Positions 11,130-20,190 of a stretch of DNA of 64,000 bases are shown here, one piece after another (positions within the stretch are counted from its first letter, which is position 1; each line of letters starts with the position of its first letter). The position numbers were made by a program, and so were the translations under genes. Source of the stretch: Arthrobacter sp. (lineage in GTDB: Bacteria; Actinomycetota; Actinomycetes; Actinomycetales; Micrococcaceae); NCBI GenBank assembly GCA_026393275.1, contig JAPLAM010000096.1, positions 36,038-100,037 on the forward strand, written 5' to 3'. Below the pieces are notes generated by a model. It made no database searches. It had not been told where the DNA came from and worked only from the letters and a program-made list of their open reading frames with translations.

Positions 11130-13030
11130 GGCTGCTCCTCTGTTCGGTCAAGGCCGGCCGTTGCGTTGGGACCGGCGGCGGCCGGGCCGGGCACCGCCAC
11201 GTCCCGGTCCAGCAGCAGCATCATTTGTTTGCCGGCCCCGCCGCCCAGCCCGACGTCGGCGGGCTCCAGCTGGAGCGGGGACCGGGTGATCGTTTCGCCC
11301 TGGCGCAGCGGCAGCGTGAGGCAGAAGTTGGAGCCGCTGCCTTTCTTGCCCCAGGCCTGCAGCCAGCCGTTGTGCAGTTTGGTGTCCTCGGTCGCGATGG
11401 ACAGGCCCAGGCCGCTGCCGCCGGTGGTGCGCGCCCGGGCCGGGTCGGCACGCCAGAAGCGGTCGAACACGCGGGCGGCCTCCGCGGAGGTCATGCCGAT
11501 TCCGTGGTCCCGCACGGCCACGGCCACGGCGGTGTCGTTGGCCGCTACCGAAATGTTGACGGGCCGTCCTTCGCCGTGCTCCAACGCGTTGAGGACCAGG
11601 TTGCGCAGGATCCGGTCGATCCGCCGGTCATCCATCTCGACAATGATGCTGCCGGCCGGGACGTTCAGCGTGACGTCCGAGCCGTACTCGGCCGCCACCG
11701 GCGCCACGCCCTCCATCACGTGCCCGATGAGCTGGACGATGTCGGTTGGTTCGGCGTCGAGCATGGCGACGCCGGCGTCGAACCGGGAGATCTCCAGTAG
11801 GTCCGCCAGCAGGGACTGGAAGCGCTCCACCTGGTGGTACAGCAGCTCAGCGGACCGCTTGTTGATGGGGTCGAATTCGTCGCGGGCGTCGTACAGCACC
11901 TCCGCGGCCATCCGGACCGTGGTGAGCGGCGTCCGGAGCTCGTGCGATACGTCGGAGACAAAGCGCTGCTGCATCTGGGACAGCGTGGCGAGCTGGGTGA
12001 TCTGCTCCTGGAGGCTGGCGGCCATGTGGTTGAAGGACGCGCCGAGCCGGGCCACCTCGTCCTCACCCTTGACCACCATGCGCTCCTGCAGCTGCCCGGC
12101 GGCGAGCTTTTCGGAGACGACGGCGGCGTGGCTGACCGGGCTGACCACGTTGCGTGTGACGTACCAGGCGATGGCGCCGATCATCAGGGCAAGGACGGCG
12201 GCGCCCGCCAGCAGGACGTTCTGGATCTCGTCGAGGGTCTTCTGCGCCGTGTTGAGGTCGTAGATCAGGTACAGCTCGTAGACCGTGCCGTTGAAGGTCA
12301 CCTTGTTGCCGACGGCGATGCCGGGGCGGTCCTCGGTCCCTACCGGGAATTGCGTGGAGGCCCAGAACTGGTCCTTGCCGGAGTCCTGCACCGCCTTGCG
12401 CAGGTCGGTGGGGATCACACTGATCGTGAGCTGGTCCGAGGCCCGCGATTCCACCCAGCGGTTGCGCGGTTTGGTCTGTTCGGGCATGGCCTCGAAGACA
12501 TAGCGCCGCTGGATCACCGAGCCGCGGCCCTCGACGGCGTTCAGCGTGTCGTAGACCAGGGTGATGACGCTGGACTGGTCGGTGACCTGCGCGCCGTCGA
12601 ACGTGTCCTGGACCTGCTTGACGTTGTAGCGGGTTTCGGACTCCGCCTGCGTCAGCCGCTCCTGGAAGAGGTTGTCGGCGATCTGGTTTGAAAGGTAGGC
12701 GCCCACCACGGCGAAGGAGCCGACTGCCAGCATGAGCGTGGTCAGCACGGTCCGGAACTGCAGGGACCGCCGCCAGCGCCGGTGCAGGGCGCGCAGCAGG
12801 TACCGCACGGCCGGGAGGAGGCGCGTCGCCCCGGTGAGGACCAGCCGCACCACCCGGGCGTTGACGATCCGGGCGCGGCGGCCCCAGATGCGGGCACGGA
12901 ACAGCGCGGTCTGCGCAGCGGACGACGACGGCGGCGCGCTCTCGGGAGCCAGCGCCGGCGCGGCACTGTCCTGGGCGGGTGCCGGGTGGCCGTCCGCCGG
13001 CTCAGGAACCTGCTTTGTAGCCGACACCAC
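11126..13030 (-). CDS. mtrB: Sensor histidine kinase MtrB
   Basis: A 634-residue membrane kinase. A cytoplasmic extension of about 100 residues rich in Pro and Ala precedes the first membrane segment ([20 protein letters not shown]). An extracellular domain follows, then a second segment ([21 protein letters not shown]), a HAMP domain, HisKA with the phospho-accepting His in [18 protein letters not shown], and HATPase with [13 protein letters not shown] and the G box [10 protein letters not shown]. The start at 13030 (GTG GTG) lies 29 bp inside mtrA; a later in-frame start is possible. With MtrA it controls cell-wall remodelling and septation genes in actinobacteria. Confidence 0.95.
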   Translation of the reverse strand: MVSATKQVPEPADGHPAPAQDSAAPALAPESAPPSSSAAQTALFRARIWGRRARIVNARVVRLVLTGATRLLPAVRYLLRALHRRWRRSLQFRTVLTTLMLAVGSFAVVGAYLSNQIADNLFQERLTQAESETRYNVKQVQDTFDGAQVTDQSSVITLVYDTLNAVEGRGSVIQRRYVFEAMPEQTKPRNRWVESRASDQLTISVIPTDLRKAVQDSGKDQFWASTQFPVGTEDRPGIAVGNKVTFNGTVYELYLIYDLNTAQKTLDEIQNVLLAGAAVLALMIGAIAWYVTRNVVSPVSHAAVVSEKLAAGQLQERMVVKGEDEVARLGASFNHMAASLQEQITQLATLSQMQQRFVSDVSHELRTPLTTVRMAAEVLYDARDEFDPINKRSAELLYHQVERFQSLLADLLEISRFDAGVAMLDAEPTDIVQLIGHVMEGVAPVAAEYGSDVTLNVPAGSIIVEMDDRRIDRILRNLVLNALEHGEGRPVNISVAANDTAVAVAVRDHGIGMTSAEAARVFDRFWRADPARARTTGGSGLGLSIATEDTKLHNGWLQAWGKKGSGSNFCLTLPLRQGETITRSPLQLEPADVGLGGGAGKQMMLLLDRDVAVPGPAAAGPNATAGLDRTEEQP

Positions 13031-13676
13031 GGACCGTCAATACAACTTCAGGGGCTTCGGGATCGCGCTCGATCTTCGAGCGCAGCCGCTGGACGTGGAC
13101 GTTGACCAGCCGGGTGTCCGCCGCGTGCCGGTAGCCCCAGACCTGCTCCAGAAGCAGCTCCCGGGTGAAGACCTGCCAGGGCTTCCGGGCCAGGGCGACG
13201 AGCAGGTCGAATTCCAGCGGCGTCAACGAAATCCGTTGGCTGTCTCGGCTGACCACGTGGCCGGCGACGTCGATCGTGACGTCCGCGATCCGCAGGGTCT
13301 CCGGCGCCTTCTGGTCCCCCGGGCGCAGCCGCGCCCTGACCCGCGCCACGAGTTCGGCAGGCTTGAAAGGTTTGGGCACGTAGTCGTCGGCTCCCGATTC
13401 GAGGCCGCGGACCACGTCTGAGGTGTCTGCCTTTGCCGTCAGCATGACGATCGGAACATCCGACTCGGAACGGATGAGGCGGCACACCTCGATCCCGTCG
13501 ATGCCCGGGAGCATCAGGTCCAGCAGCACCAGGTCCGGCTTGGAGGAACGGAAAATCTCAAGGGCCTGGCCGCCGTCCGCGCAAAAAACGGGGTCGAAGC
13601 CGTCGTTGCGCAGCACAATGCCGATCATCTCGGCCAGCGCCTCGTCATCATCCACTACCAAAATCCGTGCCTTCAT
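13002..13676 (-). CDS. mtrA: Response regulator MtrA
   Basis: A 224-residue OmpR-type regulator. The receiver domain has the acidic pocket VVDDDEA (Asp9-11) and the phosphorylated Asp53 in KPDLVLLDLMLPG, with Lys in PKPFKPAELVARVRARLR. The winged-helix DNA-binding domain follows (SLTPLEFDLLVALARKPWQV, ending [10 protein letters not shown]). The ATG is at 13676; its upstream region has only a weak SD (AATAGGGGAATATATACC). It is the first gene of mtrA-mtrB-lpqB-comF. MtrA is a central regulator of envelope and division genes in actinobacteria. Confidence 0.97.
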   Translation of the reverse strand: MKARILVVDDDEALAEMIGIVLRNDGFDPVFCADGGQALEIFRSSKPDLVLLDLMLPGIDGIEVCRLIRSESDVPIVMLTAKADTSDVVRGLESGADDYVPKPFKPAELVARVRARLRPGDQKAPETLRIADVTIDVAGHVVSRDSQRISLTPLEFDLLVALARKPWQVFTRELLLEQVWGYRHAADTRLVNVHVQRLRSKIERDPEAPEVVLTVRGVGYKAGS

Positions 13677-13850
13677 AGGTATATATTCCCCTATTGAAAT
13701 GGCTTTGTCGTATTCGGGCCGTTCCCGGCATGGCGCGGCTGTGCCGGGCCGGCGCCTAAATGGTTGACACCGATCCGCTGCGGCTGCCGCCCGCAGACGC
13801 GTACATTCAGGGGGAAGGCCTTAGGACGGCTGGAACCCCCAGGAGGAAGC

Positions 13851-14570
13851 ATGACCGGCTACGAACCCATCTATCGGCTGGGCCTCGGGTCCGGCTTTTC
13901 CCGTCTGCAGCCCGAACTGCAGGAGTACTTCTCGCTGGCACCGGGCTCCGGCCATTACGGCGTGGGTGAGGGCGTGTTCGACGTCGTCGGCTGCCGGCAG
14001 CGCTGGCTGCGGCCGCTGCTGAGGCTCGCGACCGGCGAACAGGCGTTCTTCCCGGAGTACGGCGGGGACATCAGGTTCCGGATCGAGAACCACGCCCATT
14101 TGGACCCGTTCGGCCGCTCAAGCCTGACCGCCCGGCGGGAAATCTTCTTCCCGCAGACCACCCGGATCTTCGAGGACACCACCAGTCTGGACACCTCCGC
14201 CGGCACCCCGCGGCTGGTGGATTACGTCGGCCGCTACCGCCGGCTGGTCACCGACCTCAACCTCAGCGTCACCCCGGAGGGCCGCCTGCGCGGCGTCTCC
14301 GAGGCCTCCCGGCTGTTCCTCGGCCCGCTCCGGCTCCCCTTGCCGGCTGCCCTCGACGCCAAGGCCTACGCCGAGCAGTGGTGGGAACCGGCCGACGGCG
14401 GTCCGGGCCGGCACCGGATCCAGGTCAAGGTGATCCAGCCGCAGCTCGGGCTGGTGCTGGCATACGCCGGGCACTTCGACTACCGGCTTGAGCCCTACCC
14501 GGGCGGCACCCTGGCGCCGGGCCACCTGCCCGGACGGGCCCGGCCGGACCGCTGGGAAAGCCGAATCTAG
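13851..14570 (+). CDS. DUF4166 domain protein
   Basis: A 239-residue protein. AGGAGG at 13841 lies just before the chosen ATG (MTGYEPIYRLGLGSGFSRLQ). The whole length fits DUF4166, with a conserved GxGVFDVVGCRQRWLRPLLR region and FPEYGGDIRFRIENHAH in the middle. DUF4166 proteins are uncharacterised and sometimes occur fused to saccharopine-dehydrogenase-like NAD domains, which are absent here. No signal peptide or membrane segment is present. The gene converges with the MetE-like gene, with only 3 bp between stop codons. Confidence 0.8.
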   Translation: MTGYEPIYRLGLGSGFSRLQPELQEYFSLAPGSGHYGVGEGVFDVVGCRQRWLRPLLRLATGEQAFFPEYGGDIRFRIENHAHLDPFGRSSLTARREIFFPQTTRIFEDTTSLDTSAGTPRLVDYVGRYRRLVTDLNLSVTPEGRLRGVSEASRLFLGPLRLPLPAALDAKAYAEQWWEPADGGPGRHRIQVKVIQPQLGLVLAYAGHFDYRLEPYPGGTLAPGHLPGRARPDRWESRI

Positions 14571-14573
14571 GCC

Positions 14574-15611
14574 TTAGCCGAGGGCGAGCTGGTTCAGCCC
14601 GTCGGCCAGTTGCGTCAGCCTCGTCAGCACCGCCGTCGCGGACGACGGCGTATGGCCGGCAAGACCGCCGGACGGCGTGACCCGCACCGAGCCCAGCGAT
14701 CCGGCCGGGAGCCCGAGCTGGTGCCAGGGCCGCCAGAGTGTTTCGACCGCCTGCGGCACGCGCGGCAGCACCGCCGCTGGATCGTCCACCGCCAACACAC
14801 CGGCCCAGAGCCGCTTCCCGGCCTCCACTGCACCGGCGAGCTGCTCCCACTGGCGGGAGGTCAGGGCGCGCAGCGGCACCGCGATCCCGTCCGCACCGGC
14901 GGCGATAATCCGGTCAAAGGGCGCCTCGACTTCGCACACGGCGACGACGATTTCGGCCGCGCCGGCGGCGCGCAGGGCGTCGATCACGACCCGCCAGGAT
15001 TCGGTGACCTCGGAGCCAGCGACCGCGCGCAGCGTGCGGTAGCCGCTGGAGGTGGGGATGGTGCCGGCCATGACGGCGGCGATATCCGGTTCATCGAGCT
15101 GCACCACAAGCTTGGCCCCGGGCGCCGCGGCGGCCACCCTGCGCAGGTGGGCGTCCACACCGGCCGCGAGGGAGGCCGCGAGGTCCCGCCGCGCGCCGTA
15201 GTCAATGAGGGCCCGCTCCCCGTTGTGCAGGTGCAGTCCGGCGGCGAGGCTAAGCGGGCCGCGCAGCTGGATCTTAAGCTCGGTGGCCGGCGTATCCTCG
15301 GCGCCGATGACATCGGCGAGGACGTTGATGTCGGTGGACAGCGCCGAACGGGCGCGCATCAGGTCCTTGCCGGGGCGGTCGACGAACCGCCAGCCGTGCG
15401 GTTGGACGTCGACCGCGAGGCCCTCCAGCAGCGAGGCGGTGCGGCCCAGCGCGTCGGAACCGACACCGCGGTCCGGGAGCTCGGCGAGGAAGGGAAGGTG
15501 CGGGCTGCCCAGCTCGCCGCGGATGATGCGGGCGGCCTCGACCGGGTCCTCCCCGGGCCATGGTCCTAGGGCGGTGGCCGTGACCTGGCCGGGGGAATCA
15601 GGCACCGGCAC
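14574..15611 (-). CDS. MetE-like (cobalamin-independent methionine synthase fold) protein
   Basis: A 345-residue protein of the UROD/MetE superfamily. LSTDINVLADVIG, ELKIQLRGPLSLAAGLHL and VVQLDEPDIAAVMAG follow the TIM-barrel pattern of the catalytic half of MetE. The zinc-ligand HxC motif of true MetE appears here as VAVCE, keeping the Cys but not the His, so methionine synthesis is doubtful. A similar stand-alone protein, which I recall as Rv3015c, exists in mycobacteria. The gene is about half the length of full MetE (about 760 residues). It starts 3 bp downstream of the chorismate mutase stop, suggesting co-transcription. Confidence 0.7.
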   Translation of the reverse strand: MPVPDSPGQVTATALGPWPGEDPVEAARIIRGELGSPHLPFLAELPDRGVGSDALGRTASLLEGLAVDVQPHGWRFVDRPGKDLMRARSALSTDINVLADVIGAEDTPATELKIQLRGPLSLAAGLHLHNGERALIDYGARRDLAASLAAGVDAHLRRVAAAAPGAKLVVQLDEPDIAAVMAGTIPTSSGYRTLRAVAGSEVTESWRVVIDALRAAGAAEIVVAVCEVEAPFDRIIAAGADGIAVPLRALTSRQWEQLAGAVEAGKRLWAGVLAVDDPAAVLPRVPQAVETLWRPWHQLGLPAGSLGSVRVTPSGGLAGHTPSSATAVLTRLTQLADGLNQLALG

Positions 15612-15613
15612 GG

Positions 15614-16051
15614 CTAGGCCTCGGCGGAGACGGCGGGGTCCGCGTCCTTCGTGGCCCGGTCCGCGGCGGCCTGGTGCACGGCCGCCTGGTGGTCTTCGGC
15701 GATGGCCTCATGGTGGCGGATCACCTCGCCGATGATGAAGTTCAGGAATTTCTCGGCGAAGGCCGGGTCCAGGTGGGCTTCGGCGGCGAGCCGGCGCAGC
15801 CGGGCGATCTGCGCCGCCTCCCGGCCCGGGTCTCCGGCGGGAAGCTTGTGGGCGGCCTTGAGGAAGCCGACCTTTTGGGTGGCCTTGAACCGCTCGGCCA
15901 GGAGGAATACCAGGGTGGCGTCGATGTTGTCGATGCTCGAACGGATCGAGAGCAGTTCCCCCATTACCGCCGGATCCACGTGGCCGGCCAGCGAGCTGGC
16001 GGAGGGGTCGTAGGCATCGGCGTCGTGGAGGTTCTGGTTCTGCTCGGTCAT
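15614..16051 (-). CDS. Chorismate mutase, AroQ type
   Basis: A 145-residue all-helical protein. LLSIRSSIDNIDATLVFLLA, ERFKATQKVGFLKAAHKLPA and REAAQIARLRRLAAE match the AroQ helices, with the catalytic Arg and Lys in RSSIDNID and KVGFLK. The enzyme converts chorismate to prephenate on the way to Phe and Tyr. There is no signal peptide, so it is cytoplasmic. The start is supported by a leaderless promoter: TAGACT lies 6 nt before the ATG. The downstream MetE-like gene is probably read from the same transcript. Confidence 0.9.
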   Translation of the reverse strand: MTEQNQNLHDADAYDPSASSLAGHVDPAVMGELLSIRSSIDNIDATLVFLLAERFKATQKVGFLKAAHKLPAGDPGREAAQIARLRRLAAEAHLDPAFAEKFLNFIIGEVIRHHEAIAEDHQAAVHQAAADRATKDADPAVSAEA

Positions 16052-16057
16052 GGACCC

Positions 16058-16063
16058 AGTCTA
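16058..16063 (-). promoter_or_regulatory. Leaderless -10 box of chorismate mutase
   Basis: On the minus strand TAGACT stands exactly 6 nt before the ATG, the spacing seen at several other genes in this window. No convincing -35 box was found. The transcript should begin at or next to the start codon. Confidence 0.6.
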
Positions 16064-16152
16064 GGGGCTGGTGCATAAATCCCCGGGGTGTTAAGCGGCG
16101 GCCGCCGCTCCCCTGTCCCGGGGACCGCCGGGAGCCGCACCGTGCCGAAAAA

Positions 16153-16191
16153 GGGCATGCCCGCCGATCGCAGTGAACGGCGGGCATGCCC
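16153..16191 (-). terminator. Terminator of the peptide transporter operon
   Basis: A perfect 14-bp inverted repeat (GGGCATGCCCGCCG and its complement) with an 11-nt loop, about 40 bp beyond the stop of the ABC ATPase gene. On the minus strand the stem is followed by CTTTTTC. Confidence 0.8.
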
Positions 16192-16232
16192 CTGAATCGG
16201 CGCGGCAGGGTGCCGCACCCGGTTCCGGCTGC

Positions 16233-17945
16233 CTAACCTCCCAGCACCGCCCGGAACTCCTGGCGGCGGCGGGCCTGCTCGTCGGGGTCGGGCACGGGCA
16301 GGGAAGCGATGAGCTTCTTCGTGTACTCGTGCTGCGGATTGCCCATGACCTGGTTCCCGAGCCCCTGCTCCACCATCTTGCCCTTGTAGAGGACGCCGAC
16401 CCAGTGGGAGAGCATGTCAACGACCGCGAGGTCGTGGCTGATGAACAGGGCCGCGAAGCCGAACTCCCGCTGGATCTCCTTGAAGAGTTCCAGCACCACG
16501 GCCTGCACGGAAACATCCAGGGCCGACGTCGGCTCATCGGCGATGAGCAGCTTCGGGTTCAGGATGAGCGCCCGCGCCAGGGAGGCGCGCTGCCGCTGTC
16601 CGCCGGAGAGTTCGTGCGGGAACCTCTCAGCGTACGACGCCGGCAGCTGCACCGACTCGAGCAGTTCGCCGACGCGCTTGCGCGCCTCGGCCGGGCTCGG
16701 GTTCGAGTGGATGATCAGCGGTTCCGCCACGCAGTCGCCGATGGTCAGTTGCGGGTTGAAGGATGCTGCCGGGTCCTGGAACACGAACCCGATCTCCTTC
16801 CGGAGCGGTTTGAACGTGCGCTCCTTGAAGTTCAGCATCTCGTAGCCCAGCACCTTGAGGCTGCCGCCCGTGGTCCGGTTCAGCCCGGCGATGGCGCGGC
16901 CGATGGTGGTTTTGCCGGAACCCGACTCCCCCACGAGGCCGAAGACCTCACCCTCCGAGACGGTGAAGTTGACGCCGTCCACGGCCTTGAAGGCCGGGCT
17001 GCCCAGCCTCCCCGGATACTCGATGGTCAGGTTCTTCGCCTCGACGAGGACCTTTCCGCCCTGATGGGCGCGCTCTGTCATCCCCTGGGACGCGGAGTTG
17101 CGGCCGAGGTGCGGCACCGCCGCCAGGAGCTTCTTTGTGTAGTCCTCCCTGGGCTGCGCGAACAGGACCCGGGCAGGGGCTTCCTCCACCACATCGCCCT
17201 GATACATGACGACCACACGGTCGGCGAGGTCGGCCACCACCCCCATGTTGTGCGTGATGAGCACAATGGACGTCCCGTACTTGTCCCGCAGGTCCCGGAG
17301 CAGCTCCAGGATCTCCGCCTGGACGGTGACGTCCAGGGCCGTCGTGGGTTCGTCGGCCACGATCAGGCCCGGGTTCAGGGCCAGCGCGGCGGCAATGACG
17401 ACGCGCTGTTTCTGGCCCCCCGAGAACTGGTGCGGATAGTAGTTCACCCTCGTTTCCGGGTCCGGAATGCCGACCTTTCGGAGGGCCTCAATGGCCCGTG
17501 CCTTGGCTTCCTTCGCGGAGACGCGGTGGCCGGCGGTGTCGGCGTGGGCCCGGATGCCTTCGGCAATCTGCCAGCCCACAGTGAAGACGGGGTTGAGCGC
17601 TGTCGACGGCTCCTGGAACACCATGGCGACGTCGCGGCCGCGGATCTGCCGAAGCTTCGCCGCACTGACGCTGATCACGTTGTTGCCGTTGATCAGCACC
17701 GCGCCTGAGCTCACGGCCGTCTCCGGCAGGAGGCCGAGGATGGTTTTGGCTGTGACGGTCTTGCCCGAGCCCGATTCGCCGACGATGGCAACCACCTCGC
17801 CGGGGTTCACCTCGAGGCTGACGTCCTTGACGGCGTACACATCGCCGGAGTCGGTTGCGAAGGTGACTTTGAGTTTGTCGATGTCCAGCACCGGGCGTCC
17901 GCCCGTTTTCGGCTGGTCCGAGACGGAACCGATATCGATGGTCAT
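16233..17945 (-). CDS. Peptide ABC transporter, fused double ATPase (DppD-DppF type)
   Basis: A 570-residue cytoplasmic protein carrying two complete ABC ATPase domains. The first has Walker A GESGSGKTVTAKTI, signature FSGGQKQRV and Walker B LIVADEPTTALD. The second has GESGSGKTTIGRAI, LSGGQRQRASLARAL and LLIADEPTSALD. Both halves keep all key residues, so one polypeptide can replace the usual DppD plus DppF pair. The start (MTIDIGSVSDQ) overlaps the upstream permease stop by 4 bp (ATGA). It is the last gene of the operon and is followed by a terminator. The exact peptide substrate is unknown. Confidence 0.92.
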   Translation of the reverse strand: MTIDIGSVSDQPKTGGRPVLDIDKLKVTFATDSGDVYAVKDVSLEVNPGEVVAIVGESGSGKTVTAKTILGLLPETAVSSGAVLINGNNVISVSAAKLRQIRGRDVAMVFQEPSTALNPVFTVGWQIAEGIRAHADTAGHRVSAKEAKARAIEALRKVGIPDPETRVNYYPHQFSGGQKQRVVIAAALALNPGLIVADEPTTALDVTVQAEILELLRDLRDKYGTSIVLITHNMGVVADLADRVVVMYQGDVVEEAPARVLFAQPREDYTKKLLAAVPHLGRNSASQGMTERAHQGGKVLVEAKNLTIEYPGRLGSPAFKAVDGVNFTVSEGEVFGLVGESGSGKTTIGRAIAGLNRTTGGSLKVLGYEMLNFKERTFKPLRKEIGFVFQDPAASFNPQLTIGDCVAEPLIIHSNPSPAEARKRVGELLESVQLPASYAERFPHELSGGQRQRASLARALILNPKLLIADEPTSALDVSVQAVVLELFKEIQREFGFAALFISHDLAVVDMLSHWVGVLYKGKMVEQGLGNQVMGNPQHEYTKKLIASLPVPDPDEQARRRQEFRAVLGG

Positions 17946-18964
17946 GGCATTCTCGATTCTGCTGATGCTTCCGCCCCGGGCGCGGCCTGGGTTGGGCCCG
18001 GGCTTCCGGCGGGCACCTTGCCGCCGGCACGCTTGCGGCCCCTGAGGCGCGGATCGTTGAGGTCGTTCATGCTCTCGCCGACCAGCGTCAGGCCGAGCAC
18101 GGTCAGGACGATGGCCATGCCGGGAAAGACGCCGGTCCACCAGATGCCGGAGGAGGCGTCAGCCATGGCCTTGTTGAGGTCGAAGCCCCACTCGGCGGCG
18201 GATGACGGTTCGATGCCGAACCCGAGGAAGCCCAGGCCCGCGAGGGTCAGGATGGCCTCGGAGGCGTTAAGCGTGAAGATCAGCGGCAGGGTGCGGGTTG
18301 CGTTCTTGAAAATGTGGCGCCCCATGATGCGGACGCTGGAGGCACCCACCACCTTGGCCGATTCGACGAAGGGCTCCGCCTTCAGCCGGATGGTTTCGGC
18401 ACGGATCACGCGGAAATACTGCGGCACGAAGACCACGGAAATGGCGAACGAGCACGCGACGATGCCGCCCCAGAAACTGGACTGGCCGCGGTTGATGACG
18501 ATCGACATGACGATGGCCAGCAGGAGTGACGGGAAGGCGTAGATCGCGTCGGCGATCACCACGAGGATCCGGTCCAGCCAGCCGCCGAAGTAGCCGCTGA
18601 CCAGACCCAGTGCCACGCCGAGGAAGATCGACATCGCTACGGCCACAACGATCACGATCACGGCCGTCTGGGAGCCCCAGATCACCCGCGAGAAGACGTC
18701 GTAGCCGCCCACGGTGGTGCCCAGAATATGGTTTCCCCCGGGCGCCTGCTGAGCCGGGAAGGTGCCGGACGCGTCACTGAGCTGCGAGTACCCGTAGGGC
18801 GCGATGAAGGGGGCGAGGACCGTCGTGAGGAGGAAGAAGATGGTGAGCACAAGGCCGGTGACGAGCATGCCGCGTTGCAGCCCGACGCTCTTCCGGAAAT
18901 GCGAAATGACCGGAAGCCGGTAGACGAGGGGCTGTTTGCGCCCGCTAACTATCGTTGCGTTCAT
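17942..18964 (-). CDS. Peptide ABC transporter permease (DppC type)
   Basis: A 340-residue permease starting MNATIVSGRKQPLVYRLPVI. Membrane segments include GMLVTGLVLTIFFLLTTVLA, TAVIVIVVAVAMSIFLGVAL, YAFPSLLLAIVMSIVIN and VFPGMAIVLTVLGLTLVGES. The cytoplasmic EAA-type loop is RAETIRLKAEPFVESAKVVG, followed by RHIFKNATRT. The C terminus has the NDxxDPRLR motif (NDLNDPRLRG) of the oligopeptide subfamily. The start lies immediately after the stop of the first permease (ATG at 18964, TAG ending at 18967). Together the two permeases form the channel. Confidence 0.92.
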   Translation of the reverse strand: MNATIVSGRKQPLVYRLPVISHFRKSVGLQRGMLVTGLVLTIFFLLTTVLAPFIAPYGYSQLSDASGTFPAQQAPGGNHILGTTVGGYDVFSRVIWGSQTAVIVIVVAVAMSIFLGVALGLVSGYFGGWLDRILVVIADAIYAFPSLLLAIVMSIVINRGQSSFWGGIVACSFAISVVFVPQYFRVIRAETIRLKAEPFVESAKVVGASSVRIMGRHIFKNATRTLPLIFTLNASEAILTLAGLGFLGFGIEPSSAAEWGFDLNKAMADASSGIWWTGVFPGMAIVLTVLGLTLVGESMNDLNDPRLRGRKRAGGKVPAGSPGPTQAAPGAEASAESRMP

Positions 18965-18966
18965 GG

Positions 18967-20058
18967 CTAGTACCTCACTCGCGGGTCGATCAGGGCTGCG
19001 ACGACGTCGACGACGAAGTTGGTGACTGCAACGATGACCGCCAGCAGCACAACGATGCCCTGGACGGCGACGAAGTCGCGTGCGTTCAGGTACTGGACCA
19101 ACTGGTAGCCGAGGCCCTTCCACTCGAAGGTAGTCTCCGTCAGGACGGCGCCACCCAGAAGCAGGGCGATCTGCAGCCCCATGACCGTGATGATGGGGAT
19201 AAGCGCGGGCTTGTAGGCGTGCTTGGTCACGAGCCGGAACTCGCTGACGCCGCGGGACCTGCCGGCTTCAACGTAGTCCTTGCCCAGCGTGCCGATCACG
19301 TTGGTGCGGACGAGCCGGAGGAAGACGCCGGCCGTCAGGAGTCCGAGGGCGATGGCCGGGAGGACGGCATGAGCCATGACGTCGCCCAGCGCCGCCATGT
19401 TGCCGCTGCGCAGCGCGTCCAGCCAGTAGATCCCGGTCGGTGCGGAGAGGCTCCCCATGGCAAGTTCGGTCCGCGTGGAGGCCCGTCCTGCGACGGGCAG
19501 CCAGCCAAGCCAGACCGAGAAGGTCAGCTTCAGCAGCAGTCCCGCGAAGAACACCGGAGTGGCGTAGCAGAGGATCGCGAAGAAGCGCAGGACGGCATCG
19601 GGGGCCTTGTCGCGCCGGTGGGCGGCAACCATGCCCAGCGGGATGCCGACGAGCAGCGCCACGATGACGGCATTGATTGCCAGCTCCAGGGTCGCCGTGC
19701 CGAACGTTGCCAGCATCTCGACCACGGGCCGGCGGTCGGTGATGGTGGTGCCGAAGTTGCCCGTCGCCACCTGGCCCATGTATTCGAAGTACTGCACAAA
19801 AATTGGCCGGTCATACCCGGCGTCGTGAATTCTTTGCGCCAGGACATCAGGGGGAAGCCTGCCGCCCTGGGCGGCAGTGATGGGATCGCCGATGACCCGC
19901 ATCAGGAAGAAGACCATGGTCACCAGGATGAACATGGTCGGAAGGATCAGCAGGAACCGGACGAGGATATAGGTCCCTAGCCCCCCGCCTGAGGATTTTT
20001 TCTTGGACGGAAGGAGCCCGTCGGCGTCGCTTGGCGGCGCCTCTATCAGTGTTGTCAT
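18967..20058 (-). CDS. Peptide ABC transporter permease (DppB type)
   Basis: A 363-residue permease. After a 30-residue cytoplasmic tail it has the DppB start signature (YILVRFLLILPTMFILVTMV) and the periplasmic loop DPITAAQGGRLPPDVLAQRI. Further segments include AINAVIVALLVGIPLGMVAA and LGVIVAVTNFVVDVVAALI-like sequence near the end. The EAA-type loop is GTLGKDYVEAGRSRGVSEFR, and the C terminus ALIDPRVRY is typical. The gap to the binding-protein gene holds a terminator-like hairpin, so permease and ATPase levels are probably lower than those of the binding protein. Confidence 0.92.
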   Translation of the reverse strand: MTTLIEAPPSDADGLLPSKKKSSGGGLGTYILVRFLLILPTMFILVTMVFFLMRVIGDPITAAQGGRLPPDVLAQRIHDAGYDRPIFVQYFEYMGQVATGNFGTTITDRRPVVEMLATFGTATLELAINAVIVALLVGIPLGMVAAHRRDKAPDAVLRFFAILCYATPVFFAGLLLKLTFSVWLGWLPVAGRASTRTELAMGSLSAPTGIYWLDALRSGNMAALGDVMAHAVLPAIALGLLTAGVFLRLVRTNVIGTLGKDYVEAGRSRGVSEFRLVTKHAYKPALIPIITVMGLQIALLLGGAVLTETTFEWKGLGYQLVQYLNARDFVAVQGIVVLLAVIVAVTNFVVDVVAALIDPRVRY

Positions 20059-20130
20059 TGGTACCTAAACTTGTGCTTTCGCGGCCTTGGGCCGGCCCCG
20101 TGAACTGCAGGTGCTGCAATGACCAGCAAA

Positions 20131-20157
20131 GGCGGGGCGCCGTGGGGGCGCCCCGCC
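20131..20157 (-). terminator. Intercistronic hairpin after the peptide-binding protein gene
   Basis: An 11-bp perfect stem (GGCGGGGCGCC and its complement) with a 5-nt loop lies 34 bp beyond the binding-protein stop. It probably terminates part of the transcription or stabilises the upstream mRNA, as is common when a binding protein is needed in excess. Confidence 0.75.
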
Positions 20158-20190
20158 TCCTAGGCTGGTCAGAACCGCAGGGATGCAGTG

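Noticed and set aside
9246..12263. A 1005-codon frame antisense to lpqB and mtrB
   Set aside because: It overlaps two well-supported genes completely and has low-complexity Arg/Gly-rich composition.
13741..13807. TTGACA at 13764 as the promoter of the DUF4166 gene
   Set aside because: No -10 box lies at a suitable distance; TACATT is 32 bp away.
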